A DNA stretch of 64,000 nucleotides, from the NCBI GenBank assembly GCA_905192745.1, contig CAJJLZ010000010.1:1-64000 (forward strand), written 5' to 3'. Source of the stretch: an uncultured Oscillospiraceae bacterium. GTDB taxonomy: Bacteria; Bacillota; Clostridia; Oscillospirales; Acutalibacteraceae. The notes under the pieces were generated by a model. That model was not told the origin of the DNA and made no database searches. It was given only the letters and a program-made list of their open reading frames with translations. This document shows positions 50,410 through 58,959 of this stretch, piece after piece (positions within the stretch are counted from its first letter, which is position 1; each line of letters opens with the position of its first letter). The position numbers and the translations under genes were made by a program.

Positions 50410-52473
50410 TTATTCCTCGTCCGCAGACGCGGCCGCGTCCTCCCCGCCCTCTTCAAGCAGAGCGCGGATAGACAGGCTGATGCGCTTGTGGTCGAAATCG
50501 ACGTTGGTGATCTTCACCTTGACCTCCTGGCCGATCTCCAGCTCATCCTGAGGCTTCTCAATCCGGCGGTCCGCAATCTGGGAGATGTGGATCAGGCCGT
50601 CAACGCCCGGGATAATCTGGGCAAACGCGCCGAAGGTGGTCATGCCGACGACCTTCGCCGTCACAACCGAACCGATCGGATAATTCGCCTTGAAGATTTC
50701 CCAAGGGTTGTCCTCCACCTTGCGGTAGCCGAGAGAAATCTTGTGCTTTTCGGTATCCAGATCCTTAATGTAAACCTCCACGGTATCGCCGACGTTCACC
50801 ACTTCGGACGGATGCTTGATGCGCTTCCAGGAAAGCTCGGAAATGTGGATCATACCGTCCACCCCGCCGAGATCGACAAACGCGCCGTAGGAGGTCAGGG
50901 ACTTCACAACGCCGGTGTATTTCTGGCCGATTTCCGCCTGCGCCCAGAACGCCGCTTCCTTCTCCTTGCGCTCGTCGCGGGCGACCTGACGGATGGAACC
51001 CACCGCGCGGCGGCGGCTCTTATTGGTCTCGATAATCTTGAAGCGGACCTCCTGCTTGAGCAGCGGGGACAGATCCTCCATCCGGGTGAGGGATGCCTGA
51101 GAAGCCGGGATAAAGACGCGCACGCCGTTGGTCACGGCGAGAATGCCGCCCTTGATTACGTCGGTCACCACGCCGTCCAGAATCTCGCCGCTTTCCTCCG
51201 CGGCAACGACCTTGTCCCAGCCCTTCATAGCGTCAACGCGCTTTTTGGAGAGCATGATGGTGCCTTCCTGATCGTTGGTGCGCATAATCAGAAGCTCGAG
51301 TTCGTCCCCGACCTTCACGACGTCTTCCGGATTGACATTCGGCGCGGCGGACAGCTCATCGACCGGGATATACCCGGTCTGCTTACGGCCGACGACTTCT
51401 ACCTGCACCTCATTGGGAGCAATACCGACAACCACGCCGCGTACCCTTTCATCCGTACTTAAGCTCTGCAGGGACGCCTCCAGCGCTTCCTCAAAGCTCA
51501 TTTCGTCAAACGACTTCGCAGGAGCAGCTTCCGCAGCCGGCTCCGCAGCCACGTCGGACGCTTCGGCCTCGACGATAGGCGCCTCGGCAGTTTCTGCTTC
51601 TTTGACTTCGTTTTCAGTGTTGTTGACAATTTCGGACATGGTTGAAAGTACCTCCTTTATAATATCGGCGGGGGTCGACGCCCCGGCAGTCAGGCCGACC
51701 GACCGTACTCCCCGAAACATGGCGGCCGAAAGCTCGTCCGCTGTTTCGATCAGCACCGTCGGACAGTGAACCGCGCATACATCGCGAAGCTTCGCGGTGT
51801 TGGAACTCTGACGTCCGCCGACAATCACCATGATATCGCTTTTCAGCGACAGGGCGACCGCTTCGTTCTGCCTCTCGGCAGTCGCATTACATATTGTATC
51901 AAAGATTTTGAGGTTTGTATAGAGTTTTTTTGCGATTTCCGAGCATTTTTCCCATGTGTCCACCTGAAAAGTTGTTTGCGCGACCATGGAAATCGGCGCA
52001 GCCGGAAGGATTCTCCCTTTTTCGAGCAGCGCCGACAAATCCTCCGGCCGGGAAATCACAAAAGAGGGGCCTTCACAGTGACCGCGTATGCCGATTACCT
52101 CCGGATGTCCCTCGTTTCCGGCAATGAGGACCGTCCTCCCCCGCGCGGATTCCTCCGACACGATGCGGTGGATTTTGGAGACAAAGGGGCAGGTGGCGTC
52201 GCATACCCGTACGCCGTTTTGCTCCAGCTCGCCGTAAACGCTGCGGGGAACGCCATGGGAACGGATCACCAGCGTCGCGCCGTCCGGCGCTTCGGCCGGC
52301 GATGAAACGATCGTCACCCCACGGCCGGCGAGCGCCTCCACCACCTGCGGATTATGGATGATCGGGCCGAGAGTGCAGACGGTTTCTCCCTTTTCCAGCA
52401 AATCATATACCGTATTGACCGCTTTGTTCACGCCGAAACAGAAGCCGGCGGATTTGGCTAAGGTAATCGTCAC
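50410..52473 (-). CDS. ispH: IspH-RpsA fusion: HMBPP reductase and S1 protein
   Basis: A 687-residue bifunctional protein. Residues 1-280 are IspH, the Fe-S enzyme making IPP/DMAPP in the MEP pathway, with the three cluster cysteines in AGFCFGVN, DATCPFV and FDTICNAT, and ligands in RSHGVP and GNEGHPE. An acidic Ala/Glu linker (about 285-325) leads to four S1 RNA-binding domains (for example YTGVVKSLTSYGAFVDLGGV). The fusion is known in Clostridia. It starts with GTG overlapping the plsC stop (GTGA), with GGAGG 7 nt upstream. Confidence 0.95.
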   Translation of the reverse strand: MTITLAKSAGFCFGVNKAVNTVYDLLEKGETVCTLGPIIHNPQVVEALAGRGVTIVSSPAEAPDGATLVIRSHGVPRSVYGELEQNGVRVCDATCPFVSKIHRIVSEESARGRTVLIAGNEGHPEVIGIRGHCEGPSFVISRPEDLSALLEKGRILPAAPISMVAQTTFQVDTWEKCSEIAKKLYTNLKIFDTICNATAERQNEAVALSLKSDIMVIVGGRQSSNTAKLRDVCAVHCPTVLIETADELSAAMFRGVRSVGLTAGASTPADIIKEVLSTMSEIVNNTENEVKEAETAEAPIVEAEASDVAAEPAAEAAPAKSFDEMSFEEALEASLQSLSTDERVRGVVVGIAPNEVQVEVVGRKQTGYIPVDELSAAPNVNPEDVVKVGDELELLIMRTNDQEGTIMLSKKRVDAMKGWDKVVAAEESGEILDGVVTDVIKGGILAVTNGVRVFIPASQASLTRMEDLSPLLKQEVRFKIIETNKSRRRAVGSIRQVARDERKEKEAAFWAQAEIGQKYTGVVKSLTSYGAFVDLGGVDGMIHISELSWKRIKHPSEVVNVGDTVEVYIKDLDTEKHKISLGYRKVEDNPWEIFKANYPIGSVVTAKVVGMTTFGAFAQIIPGVDGLIHISQIADRRIEKPQDELEIGQEVKVKITNVDFDHKRISLSIRALLEEGGEDAAASADEE

Positions 52474-53081
52474 GAGGCTTCCTCCATCATTCCGGCGATC
52501 CGTTCCATAATCAGCCGGGAAGCATAGCGCAGATCCGGATGCTCAGGATCCTCCAGATGAAGCTCCTCCGGCGACAGCGGTATGCCGAAGCGGATGGTCG
52601 TCCGGTGGAAAAGCCGCACCTTCTGATCCTTCGCCTGAATGGCTGCCGGGATAATCCAGGAACCGGTACGGGAGGCGATCAGCGCGGCGCCGGATTTGGC
52701 TCGCCCCAGCTTCCCGTCCTTTGAACGGGTCCCCTCCGGAAAAATTCCCAGAAGCTTCCCCTCTTTCACAATCCGCTCGGAGGTATCGATCGCGCTGGTA
52801 TCTCCCGTTCCCCTCTTCACGGGGAACGCGCCGAATTTCTTTCCGAAAAACCAGCGGGCGATTCCGCTGCCGAAAAGCTCGGCCTTCGCCATATAATAAA
52901 TATGCCGTTTCTGCGCCATCAGCAGGAACACCGGATCGATATCCGAAATATGGTTGGCGCAGATCATCATCGGTCTTCCTCCGCCGGACGGAGGAAGGTT
53001 TTCCCGGCCCTCCGCTTTATAGGGAAAAAGGAGCCAGAACAGCGGCTTGAAAAAAGCCAGCAAAAAATGAGCCAGTCGCAT
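52470..53081 (-). CDS. plsC: 1-acyl-sn-glycerol-3-phosphate acyltransferase
   Basis: A 203-residue PlsC-type enzyme converting lysophosphatidate to phosphatidate at the membrane. Motifs: CANHISDIDPVFLL (HX4D), FPEGTRSKDGKLG and an N-terminal hydrophobic stretch. It lies between cmk and ispH-rpsA in the conserved Clostridial order. Confidence 0.94.
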   Translation of the reverse strand: MRLAHFLLAFFKPLFWLLFPYKAEGRENLPPSGGGRPMMICANHISDIDPVFLLMAQKRHIYYMAKAELFGSGIARWFFGKKFGAFPVKRGTGDTSAIDTSERIVKEGKLLGIFPEGTRSKDGKLGRAKSGAALIASRTGSWIIPAAIQAKDQKVRLFHRTTIRFGIPLSPEELHLEDPEHPDLRYASRLIMERIAGMMEEAS

Positions 53082-53185
53082 AATCGCCTCATTTCTCCAT
53101 CCCGGCGCACCGGAACGGGGTATGTTATGCCGCCCCCGGCGGCCGCAGGAGAATCAGGAAAATGACGTTCCGTTTTCGCCGGAAA

Positions 53186-53869
53186 TCATCCCAGTGCTTT
53201 TTCCACCAGTTCCTTCAGCGCGGCAACCGCCTGCTCCAGCGAATAGGCGGTGGTATCCACCCGCACGGCGTCCTCCGCCGCCTTCAGCGGGGCAACCGCA
53301 CGGTGGGAATCGTCGTAATCCCGTTTTTTCATGTCGGCCAGCACCTCGTCATAGGTGACGTCGGTCCCCTTTTCCCGCAGTTCCTCATAGCGGCGCTGCG
53401 CCCGCACTTCCGCCGATGCGGTAAGGAAGATTTTAACCTCCGCGTCAGGAAGAACGACGGTGCCGATATCCCGGCCGTCCATAATCACGTTATTCTTCTT
53501 TGCCATATCCCGCTGCAGGTCGAACAGCGCGCGGCGGACCGCCGGCAGGCTGGACACCTTCGAGGCGGCCAGCGATACCTCCGGCGTACGGATGTGGTCG
53601 CTGACATCCTCCCCGTTCACCAATACGCGCTGGGCGCCGTCGATATACCGCAGCTCCGGATGAAGCGACGGAAGCAGCGCCTCCACAGCCTCCGCGTCGT
53701 CCGGCGCAACGCCGCGGCGCAGCGCCGTGTAGCCGATGGAACGGTACAGCGCGCCGGTATCCACATAAATAAACCGCAGTTCCTTGGCGAGAATTTTCGC
53801 AATCGTGCTTTTCCCCGCGCCGGAGGGGCCGTCGATCGCAACGGCGATCGTCTTTTTCTCTGTATCCAT
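53186..53869 (-). CDS. cmk: Cytidylate kinase
   Basis: CMP/dCMP kinase of 227 residues with P-loop AIDGPSGAGKSTIAKILA, YVDTGALYRSIGYTA and the substrate motif MDGRDIGTVVLPDAEVKIFL. Start ATG 53869 is chosen because the longer frame runs over AT-rich upstream DNA. Confidence 0.96.
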   Translation of the reverse strand: MDTEKKTIAVAIDGPSGAGKSTIAKILAKELRFIYVDTGALYRSIGYTALRRGVAPDDAEAVEALLPSLHPELRYIDGAQRVLVNGEDVSDHIRTPEVSLAASKVSSLPAVRRALFDLQRDMAKKNNVIMDGRDIGTVVLPDAEVKIFLTASAEVRAQRRYEELREKGTDVTYDEVLADMKKRDYDDSHRAVAPLKAAEDAVRVDTTAYSLEQAVAALKELVEKALG

Positions 53870-53961
53870 GCTGTTTTCTACATCCTTCCGCCCGCCGGCC
53901 GAAGCCGCCGGCTTTTCTACCCTTATTTTATATAACACACGCAACAGCGTTATACCGTCGT

Positions 53962-55245
53962 CTATTCTTCATGTTCGGCCGCATGACGGCCGGCGGCGGC
54001 GCCGGTGGAAAAAGCGATCTGCAGATTGAAGCCGCCGGTATAGGCGTCCACATCCAGCACCTCGCCCGCAAAAAACAGGCCCTTCGCCTTTTTGGATTCC
54101 ATCGTTTTGGCGTTCAGCTCGTCGACCCGCACGCCGCCGGAGGTCACAATCGCTTCCTCCACCGGCCGGAAGCCTTCCACCGTCAGGGGCAGGGCCTTCA
54201 GCAGAGCCGCCAGAGAGCGGCGCTGTTCCCGGGTGACCGCGTTGCACTTTTCCTCCGGCCGGATACCGGACAGCGCGACGATCACCGGACACAGACTGCG
54301 GGGCAGCAGGCCGCCGAGGGAATTGGCAAAATCCCGATTCCGGTTTTCGGTGAAATCCCGCACCAGCCGGGCGTCCAGCTGTTCGGGGGTCAGCGCCGGC
54401 TTCAGATCGACGACAAGGCGGTACCTGCCCGGCTCCATCTCCCGCATATGGGCGCTCGCGCTGAGCGCCATCGGGCCGGACACCCCGAAGTGGGTGAACA
54501 GCATTTCCCCAAAGTCCTCGTACACCTTCCGCTTCCGTTTCGAATCGGTGACTGTCAGCGCGCAGTTGCGCAGGGAAAGGCCCTGCGCCTCCGCGCACCA
54601 GCTTTCGGCGCAGACCAGAGGCACCAGCGAAGGCCGGGGCGGGACGATGGTGTGCCCCGCCTGCTCCGCCAGCGCGTAGCCGTCCCCCGTAGAGCCGGTC
54701 AGCGGGTAGGAAAGTCCGCCGGTGCAGACGATCACAGCGTCCGCCCGGCAGTCCGTCCCGTCCTCCAGCCGGACGCCGACGCACGCGCCGTTTTCCAGCA
54801 GCAGGGACGCGGCCCGCCCTTCCCTAAAGCGGCATCCGGTCCGCCGGGCGTAGGCAACCAGCGTATCCACCACATCCCGCGCCTTATCCGAGCAGGGGAA
54901 CACCCGGTTTCCCCGTTCGGTTTTAACGGGAAGCCCTTCCCCTTCCAGAAACGCCATCATGTCCTGCGGCGAAAAGGCGGAAAGCGCGCTGAACAGGAAC
55001 CGTCCGTTTTCCGGCACATGGGATATGAATTCCGGTATGGTACAGTTATTGGTAATATTACAGCGGCCCTTGCCGGTAATCATCAGCTTGCGGCCCATCC
55101 GGGCGTTCCGCTCAAGAATCGTCACCGACAGGCCCCGTTCGGCGGCGGCTCCGGCCGCCATCAGGCCCGCCGCGCCCCCGCCGACCACCAGAACCGACCG
55201 TTCCGGACGCTTTATGGATTCTATTTTCTTCGTCTGATCCGTCAC
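53962..55245 (-). CDS. HI0933/BaiN-family flavoprotein
   Basis: A 427-residue FAD-dependent oxidoreductase with N-terminal dinucleotide motif VVGGGAAGLMAAGAAAERGL, GRKLMITGKGRCNITNN and C-terminal GLFFAGEVLDVDAYTGGFN. Members have been linked to bile-acid and other reductions, but the substrate here is unknown. Overlaps the RpiR gene by 4 nt. Confidence 0.92.
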   Translation of the reverse strand: MTDQTKKIESIKRPERSVLVVGGGAAGLMAAGAAAERGLSVTILERNARMGRKLMITGKGRCNITNNCTIPEFISHVPENGRFLFSALSAFSPQDMMAFLEGEGLPVKTERGNRVFPCSDKARDVVDTLVAYARRTGCRFREGRAASLLLENGACVGVRLEDGTDCRADAVIVCTGGLSYPLTGSTGDGYALAEQAGHTIVPPRPSLVPLVCAESWCAEAQGLSLRNCALTVTDSKRKRKVYEDFGEMLFTHFGVSGPMALSASAHMREMEPGRYRLVVDLKPALTPEQLDARLVRDFTENRNRDFANSLGGLLPRSLCPVIVALSGIRPEEKCNAVTREQRRSLAALLKALPLTVEGFRPVEEAIVTSGGVRVDELNAKTMESKKAKGLFFAGEVLDVDAYTGGFNLQIAFSTGAAAGRHAAEHEE

Positions 55246-56129
55246 TCTTTTTCCTCAAATTTCTGATACACCGCGTATTCTTCCCAGATGCTTTCCAGCT
55301 CGGTCAGCTCGCTTTTGATTTCCTCTTTTTTCTTCAGGGAAATGGCCACAATCAACGCGTTGACGATGCTCAGAGGAGCCACCAGCGAATCCACAATGGT
55401 GGCCATATCGCTGTGAGCGAGGAGCAGCCAGGAGGCGTATTTTGCGATGGGGGAAATTTCGCTGTCGGTGACGGCGATCACCTTTGCATCACGGGAATGG
55501 GCAAAATGCATGGCCTTGACCGCCTTGCTGGAATACCGCGGGAAGCTGAAGCCCACGATCACGTCCTGCGCGTTGATATGAAGCATATCCTCGAAAATCT
55601 CGGTTTCGCTGTTGGTATAGATCAGCTGTACGTCCACCAGCAGAAGCTTGAGATAATACGCCATGAAGGAGGCGAGGGTCCGGCAGCTTCCCGCGCCGAA
55701 AATATAGACGCGGCGCGCGCCGACCAGCGCGTCCGCCGCCTGATAAAAGACGTCGCGGGGCAGTTCCTCCAGCGTCTGGCGGATATTGGCGAGATCACAG
55801 CCGATGATGTTGTCCAGCACCTCGTCGTCCCGCATCCGCGCCCGGGTGACCTCGATCCGCTGTACGGAGGTCAGCTTGCTCCGGATCAGCTCCTGCATGG
55901 CCTTCTGAAGCTGCGGATAGCCTTCAAACCCCAGCTCCGCCGCGAAGCGGACCACGGTGGATTCGCTGACCCCCACCGTCTCCCCCAGCCGGTAGGCGGT
56001 CATGAAGGCCGCCTGATCGTAATGCTCGATAATATACTGTGCAATCCGCTTCTGGCCTTTGGAAAAAGACTGCTGTCTTTCGGTGATATGCGCGATAAGA
56101 TTGGATTTTAAGCCGTTCAAGCTGTTCAA
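55242..56129 (-). CDS. MurR/RpiR-family transcriptional regulator
   Basis: A DNA-binding regulator with an N-terminal HTH_6 domain (RIAQYIIEHYDQAAFMTAYR, VSESTVVRFAAELGFEGYPQ) and a C-terminal SIS sugar-phosphate-binding domain (YIFGAGSCRTLASFMAYYL). TTG 56129 is preferred because AAAGGAG lies 8 nt before it; the GTG at 56138 overlaps that site. It may control the flavoprotein gene that follows; no sugar-use genes are nearby. The first codons carry the small repeat AGCTTGAAC. Confidence 0.92.
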   Translation of the reverse strand: MNSLNGLKSNLIAHITERQQSFSKGQKRIAQYIIEHYDQAAFMTAYRLGETVGVSESTVVRFAAELGFEGYPQLQKAMQELIRSKLTSVQRIEVTRARMRDDEVLDNIIGCDLANIRQTLEELPRDVFYQAADALVGARRVYIFGAGSCRTLASFMAYYLKLLLVDVQLIYTNSETEIFEDMLHINAQDVIVGFSFPRYSSKAVKAMHFAHSRDAKVIAVTDSEISPIAKYASWLLLAHSDMATIVDSLVAPLSIVNALIVAISLKKKEEIKSELTELESIWEEYAVYQKFEEKE

Positions 56130-56150
56130 GCCGGTCACTCCTTTCCCCCT

Positions 56151-56179
56151 ATTTTAATTCCAAACCCGAAAAAATGCAA
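56151..56179 (-). promoter_or_regulatory. Promoter of the RpiR-flavoprotein unit
   Basis: Minus strand TTGCAT (56174-56179), 17-nt spacer, TAAAAT (56151-56156); the transcript would start only about 15 nt before the start codon. The rest of 56180-56389 shows no gene. Confidence 0.65.
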
Positions 56180-56389
56180 GAGAATATCCGCCGACCTGCA
56201 AGCCGACCAGCAAAAGATAGCGATTTCACACCTGCCGGGAGAAATTCCGGCCTTGAAAAATCACCGGAAAAGCACCGAAAAAGCAGTGAAATATCACTGG
56301 GAATAAGCACTGCCCGGTCACTCCCCCGTCCGCCCCCCTTTTCCGGAAGGCCATTCACCACGCCGGAACGGGCCGAGCCAGACAAAAAA

Positions 56390-56421
56390 GCAGGGCGTTA
56401 ACCGGCCGGTCGACGCCCTGC
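56390..56421 (-). terminator. Terminator after the 56471 membrane-protein gene
   Basis: Stem arms 56390-56398 and 56413-56421 (9 bp), followed on the minus strand by six T. Confidence 0.85.
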
Positions 56422-56470
56422 AGGCTTATACAAATGACCCCGGCTGCGCCGGGCGCACCCCGCCCCGGTC

Positions 56471-57013
56471 CTACCGTCTGCCCGCGTGGAAAATCCGGGA
56501 AAGGCGGGGATGCAGAAAGCGCTGATACACCGCCACCACATTGGTCAGCGCGTAATCGTAAATCAGAAAGACGACGTTCCCCGCCAGAAGGAAAAGGAGC
56601 GCCACGTTCACGCCGCCGAGGACGAAGGTTTCCGGATCCAGATGGAACACGAAGAGCATCAGCAGATAGGAAAGCACCATCGTTCCGTTAAAAAGCGCCA
56701 GCTTGAGAAGCCATTCCAGCCACCGGGCGCGAAGCTGCTCGAGCTGGGATTTCAGCACCGGATAATAGCCGAAGAAGCTGATAAAAAGGACCTTGGCCTC
56801 CATATCCGGCGCGACCAGCAGGGAGAGAAGGGCCACCGCCCCGTACACCATCCAGCCGGTGCCCACCCCCGCTTCGATCACGACGGGGATAAGCAGCGCG
56901 CCCGCGATCGCCGGGAGCGCATAGGTTCCCAGCGGAAACACCGTCATCAGCATAAACATCAGCGCCAGCGCCCCAAATACCCCGCCGAGCGCCACCTTAC
57001 CGCTTTGTTTCAA
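56471..57013 (-). CDS. Integral membrane protein, 180 aa
   Basis: Five or six predicted membrane helices (MFMLMTVFPLGTYALPAIAG; WMVYGAVALLSLLVAPDMEA; ALLFLLAGNVVFLIYDYAL). The shape and the early GGVFGALALM resemble small substrate-binding (S) subunits of ECF-type transporters, but no family is certain. It follows the DnaJ-like gene on the same strand and ends with a strong terminator. Confidence 0.75.
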   Translation of the reverse strand: MKQSGKVALGGVFGALALMFMLMTVFPLGTYALPAIAGALLIPVVIEAGVGTGWMVYGAVALLSLLVAPDMEAKVLFISFFGYYPVLKSQLEQLRARWLEWLLKLALFNGTMVLSYLLMLFVFHLDPETFVLGGVNVALLFLLAGNVVFLIYDYALTNVVAVYQRFLHPRLSRIFHAGRR

Positions 57014-57068
57014 AACCGGTTTCCCCCTGTACGTTCCGTTTTAAAGAATGCCGCGGCGTTCCGGCCGG

Positions 57069-57695
57069 TCAGCAGCAGCGGATCAGATCGCCGCCCATGC
57101 ATTCGCAGCAGCAGTCGGCGCAAATCAGGCCGGAGCACATATCGCAGCCGGAGCAGCCGCCGGCGTTCGGATTCCCCGCCGGGCGGTATCCGCCGGTCTG
57201 CCGCTGCCGGTTCATCTGGTTGAAAGCGGTCCGGTATTCCATATTGGAGGGATCCATCCGGCAGGCGGTGTTGAAATGGCCGTACGCGTCCTCCAGCCAG
57301 CCTTTCCGGTAAAGCACGCTCCCCTTCAGGAAGTACCACTCGGCGTCGCGGGAGGCGGCCGGAATCCCGTCCAGCAGCATTTCGGCGTCCAGCACCCGAC
57401 CGGAATTAACCATGCTGCGGATATCGTTGTAGCGGGAATTTCCGGAGGCCGAAGCGCTGCCCGGCTGCCCGGCCGTGTAGCCGGAGGAACCGCCGCCCTG
57501 CTTGCGCATCCGGACGATCGTGTCGTACGCCTCGTTGATCTCCTGCATCTTTTCCTGAGCCAGCTCGGACAGCGGGTTATTGGCATAATTATCGGGATGG
57601 TATTTCCTCGCCATCTCCCGGTACGCCGCCTTCACCTCGTCGTCGGTCGCGTTCGGGTTGATTCCCAACACCTTGTACGGATCATTTACGCTCAT
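57069..57695 (-). CDS. J-domain protein with TPR-like part and Cys-rich tail
   Basis: A 208-residue protein: N-terminal J domain (DPYKVLGINPNATDDEVKAA, HPD in KYHPDNYANN), a Gly/Ser linker, a helical TPR-like segment (AEWYFLKGSVLYRKGWLEDA) and a C-terminal tail with eleven cysteines (CSGCDMC, CADCCCEC, RCC). It would recruit a DnaK-type chaperone through HPD; the tail may bind metal or a partner. Similar genes beside DUF5685 are seen in Clostridia as I recall. Start ATG 57695; the longer frame lacks a site. Confidence 0.85.
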   Translation of the reverse strand: MSVNDPYKVLGINPNATDDEVKAAYREMARKYHPDNYANNPLSELAQEKMQEINEAYDTIVRMRKQGGGSSGYTAGQPGSASASGNSRYNDIRSMVNSGRVLDAEMLLDGIPAASRDAEWYFLKGSVLYRKGWLEDAYGHFNTACRMDPSNMEYRTAFNQMNRQRQTGGYRPAGNPNAGGCSGCDMCSGLICADCCCECMGGDLIRCC

Positions 57696-57847
57696 TTTCC
57701 CAATCAGGCCTTTCTTCCGTCCGCCGGACGGACAATGTGTCAAAAAAGGAAACGACTGCCGGCCCGCCGTCCGCTTTTCGGACAGCCGCCCTTTGCACAG
57801 GGAAAACCCGGAAAGGGGCCGCCGGTATCGCCGTATCGTTCATCCTT

Positions 57848-58741
57848 TTACGGAGAAGAATGCCGCCGTTTTTCCCGGCCGGCTCCGCCGGATTCCATCT
57901 GCTTCTGCACTGCCGGCATCCCCTGCTCCAGAATATTGCGGAGAATGCCGTCAAAGCGGCGGACGGACAGCAGGTTATACGCCGCCAGACATTCCGCGAG
58001 ACAGGCGTTCAGCGTCAGCAGAGCGTACCGCTGGGTCTCCGCCAGCCCCTCCGGCTGATCGGCGGACAGGCCGCGGGTCAGGATATACGGATTATAGCTC
58101 CCCTGCCTGAGATCCTCTTCCAGATCGTCCGCCGCGTCGATCAGATAGATCCAGCGGCCGAGGCAGTAGCCGAAGCGGTCCAGAATCCGCCGCTCCGTTT
58201 CGTCGCGGGCTCCCTCGGCGGCCAGAAAGGCCAGCATCCGGGCCGACGGCTCCGCCGACGCGTCGATGGAGGCGGTTCCGCTTTTTTCCAGAGCGGCCTG
58301 CCGCTCCATGCACTCCCCGATCACCCGATCCAGCTCCGGCCGGCATTTTGCCGCCTTTTTCCGGGCGCGGGAGGCGAAAAGAAGCAGGAAGCGGGACGGC
58401 AGCGAACGCCAGAAGCCCCGGTCGGCCACGTCGTCCTTCAATTTATAATACACGAGAAGGGTCGCCGCGTCGGCGGCGAAAGACAGGCTGTCGTTCTCGC
58501 AGCAGCAGGTGCGTTTTTTCAGCGGATGAAGCGCACAGCGCCCCTGCCGGAAACCGGCGCAGGCGTCGTCCAGCGCCATCCGGAACATGGCCAGAAAGGT
58601 AAAATCGTAGCTGAGGGTCAGCCGCGCCAGCGGGCCGTACCGTTTGCCGAGCTGCTTGCACAAGGAACAGTATATCCCCTGATAGTGCTCATATTCCGCC
58701 ATTTTCAGCTCCGGCTTATATATGCGCACATAGCCGAACAT
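57848..58741 (-). CDS. DUF5685 family protein
   Basis: A 297-residue protein of the DUF5685 type, beginning MFGYVRIYKPELKM and with conserved YCSLCKQLGKRYG, CALHPLKKRTCCCEN, GRWIYLIDAADDLEEDLRQG. The helical body with DAADDLEED recalls polyprenyl-synthase-like folds, but activity is not known. Start at ATG 58741 is the family start; ATG 58753 is also possible. Confidence 0.88.
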   Translation of the reverse strand: MFGYVRIYKPELKMAEYEHYQGIYCSLCKQLGKRYGPLARLTLSYDFTFLAMFRMALDDACAGFRQGRCALHPLKKRTCCCENDSLSFAADAATLLVYYKLKDDVADRGFWRSLPSRFLLLFASRARKKAAKCRPELDRVIGECMERQAALEKSGTASIDASAEPSARMLAFLAAEGARDETERRILDRFGYCLGRWIYLIDAADDLEEDLRQGSYNPYILTRGLSADQPEGLAETQRYALLTLNACLAECLAAYNLLSVRRFDGILRNILEQGMPAVQKQMESGGAGREKRRHSSP

Positions 58742-58925
58742 AACCGTTTCCATGCCTTTCCGCTTTTTTCGGGCTTTGTCTTCGGATACCGGACGCCCGG
58801 CCGTTGCTTTTCCCGCGGTTTTATCATACATGATTCGCGTCGAAAGTATATGAAAGAATTGTAAATATTCCGGGAAAGGCGGACGGACGGCGCCGGATTG
58901 CGGCCAAAACCGCCGGCTGAAAAAA

Positions 58926-58949
58926 GCGGCTCCTCCGCAGAAGAGCCGC
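58926..58949 (-). terminator. Terminator of uvrBA
   Basis: Stem GCGGCTC/GAGCCGC (58926-58932, 58943-58949) followed on the minus strand by six T, just past the uvrA stop. Confidence 0.85.
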
Positions 58950-58959
58950 CTGTATGGCC

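Noticed and set aside
56149..56401. Overlapping frames of about 75 codons on both strands
   Set aside because: They cover the RpiR promoter region and have no ribosome site or recognisable content.
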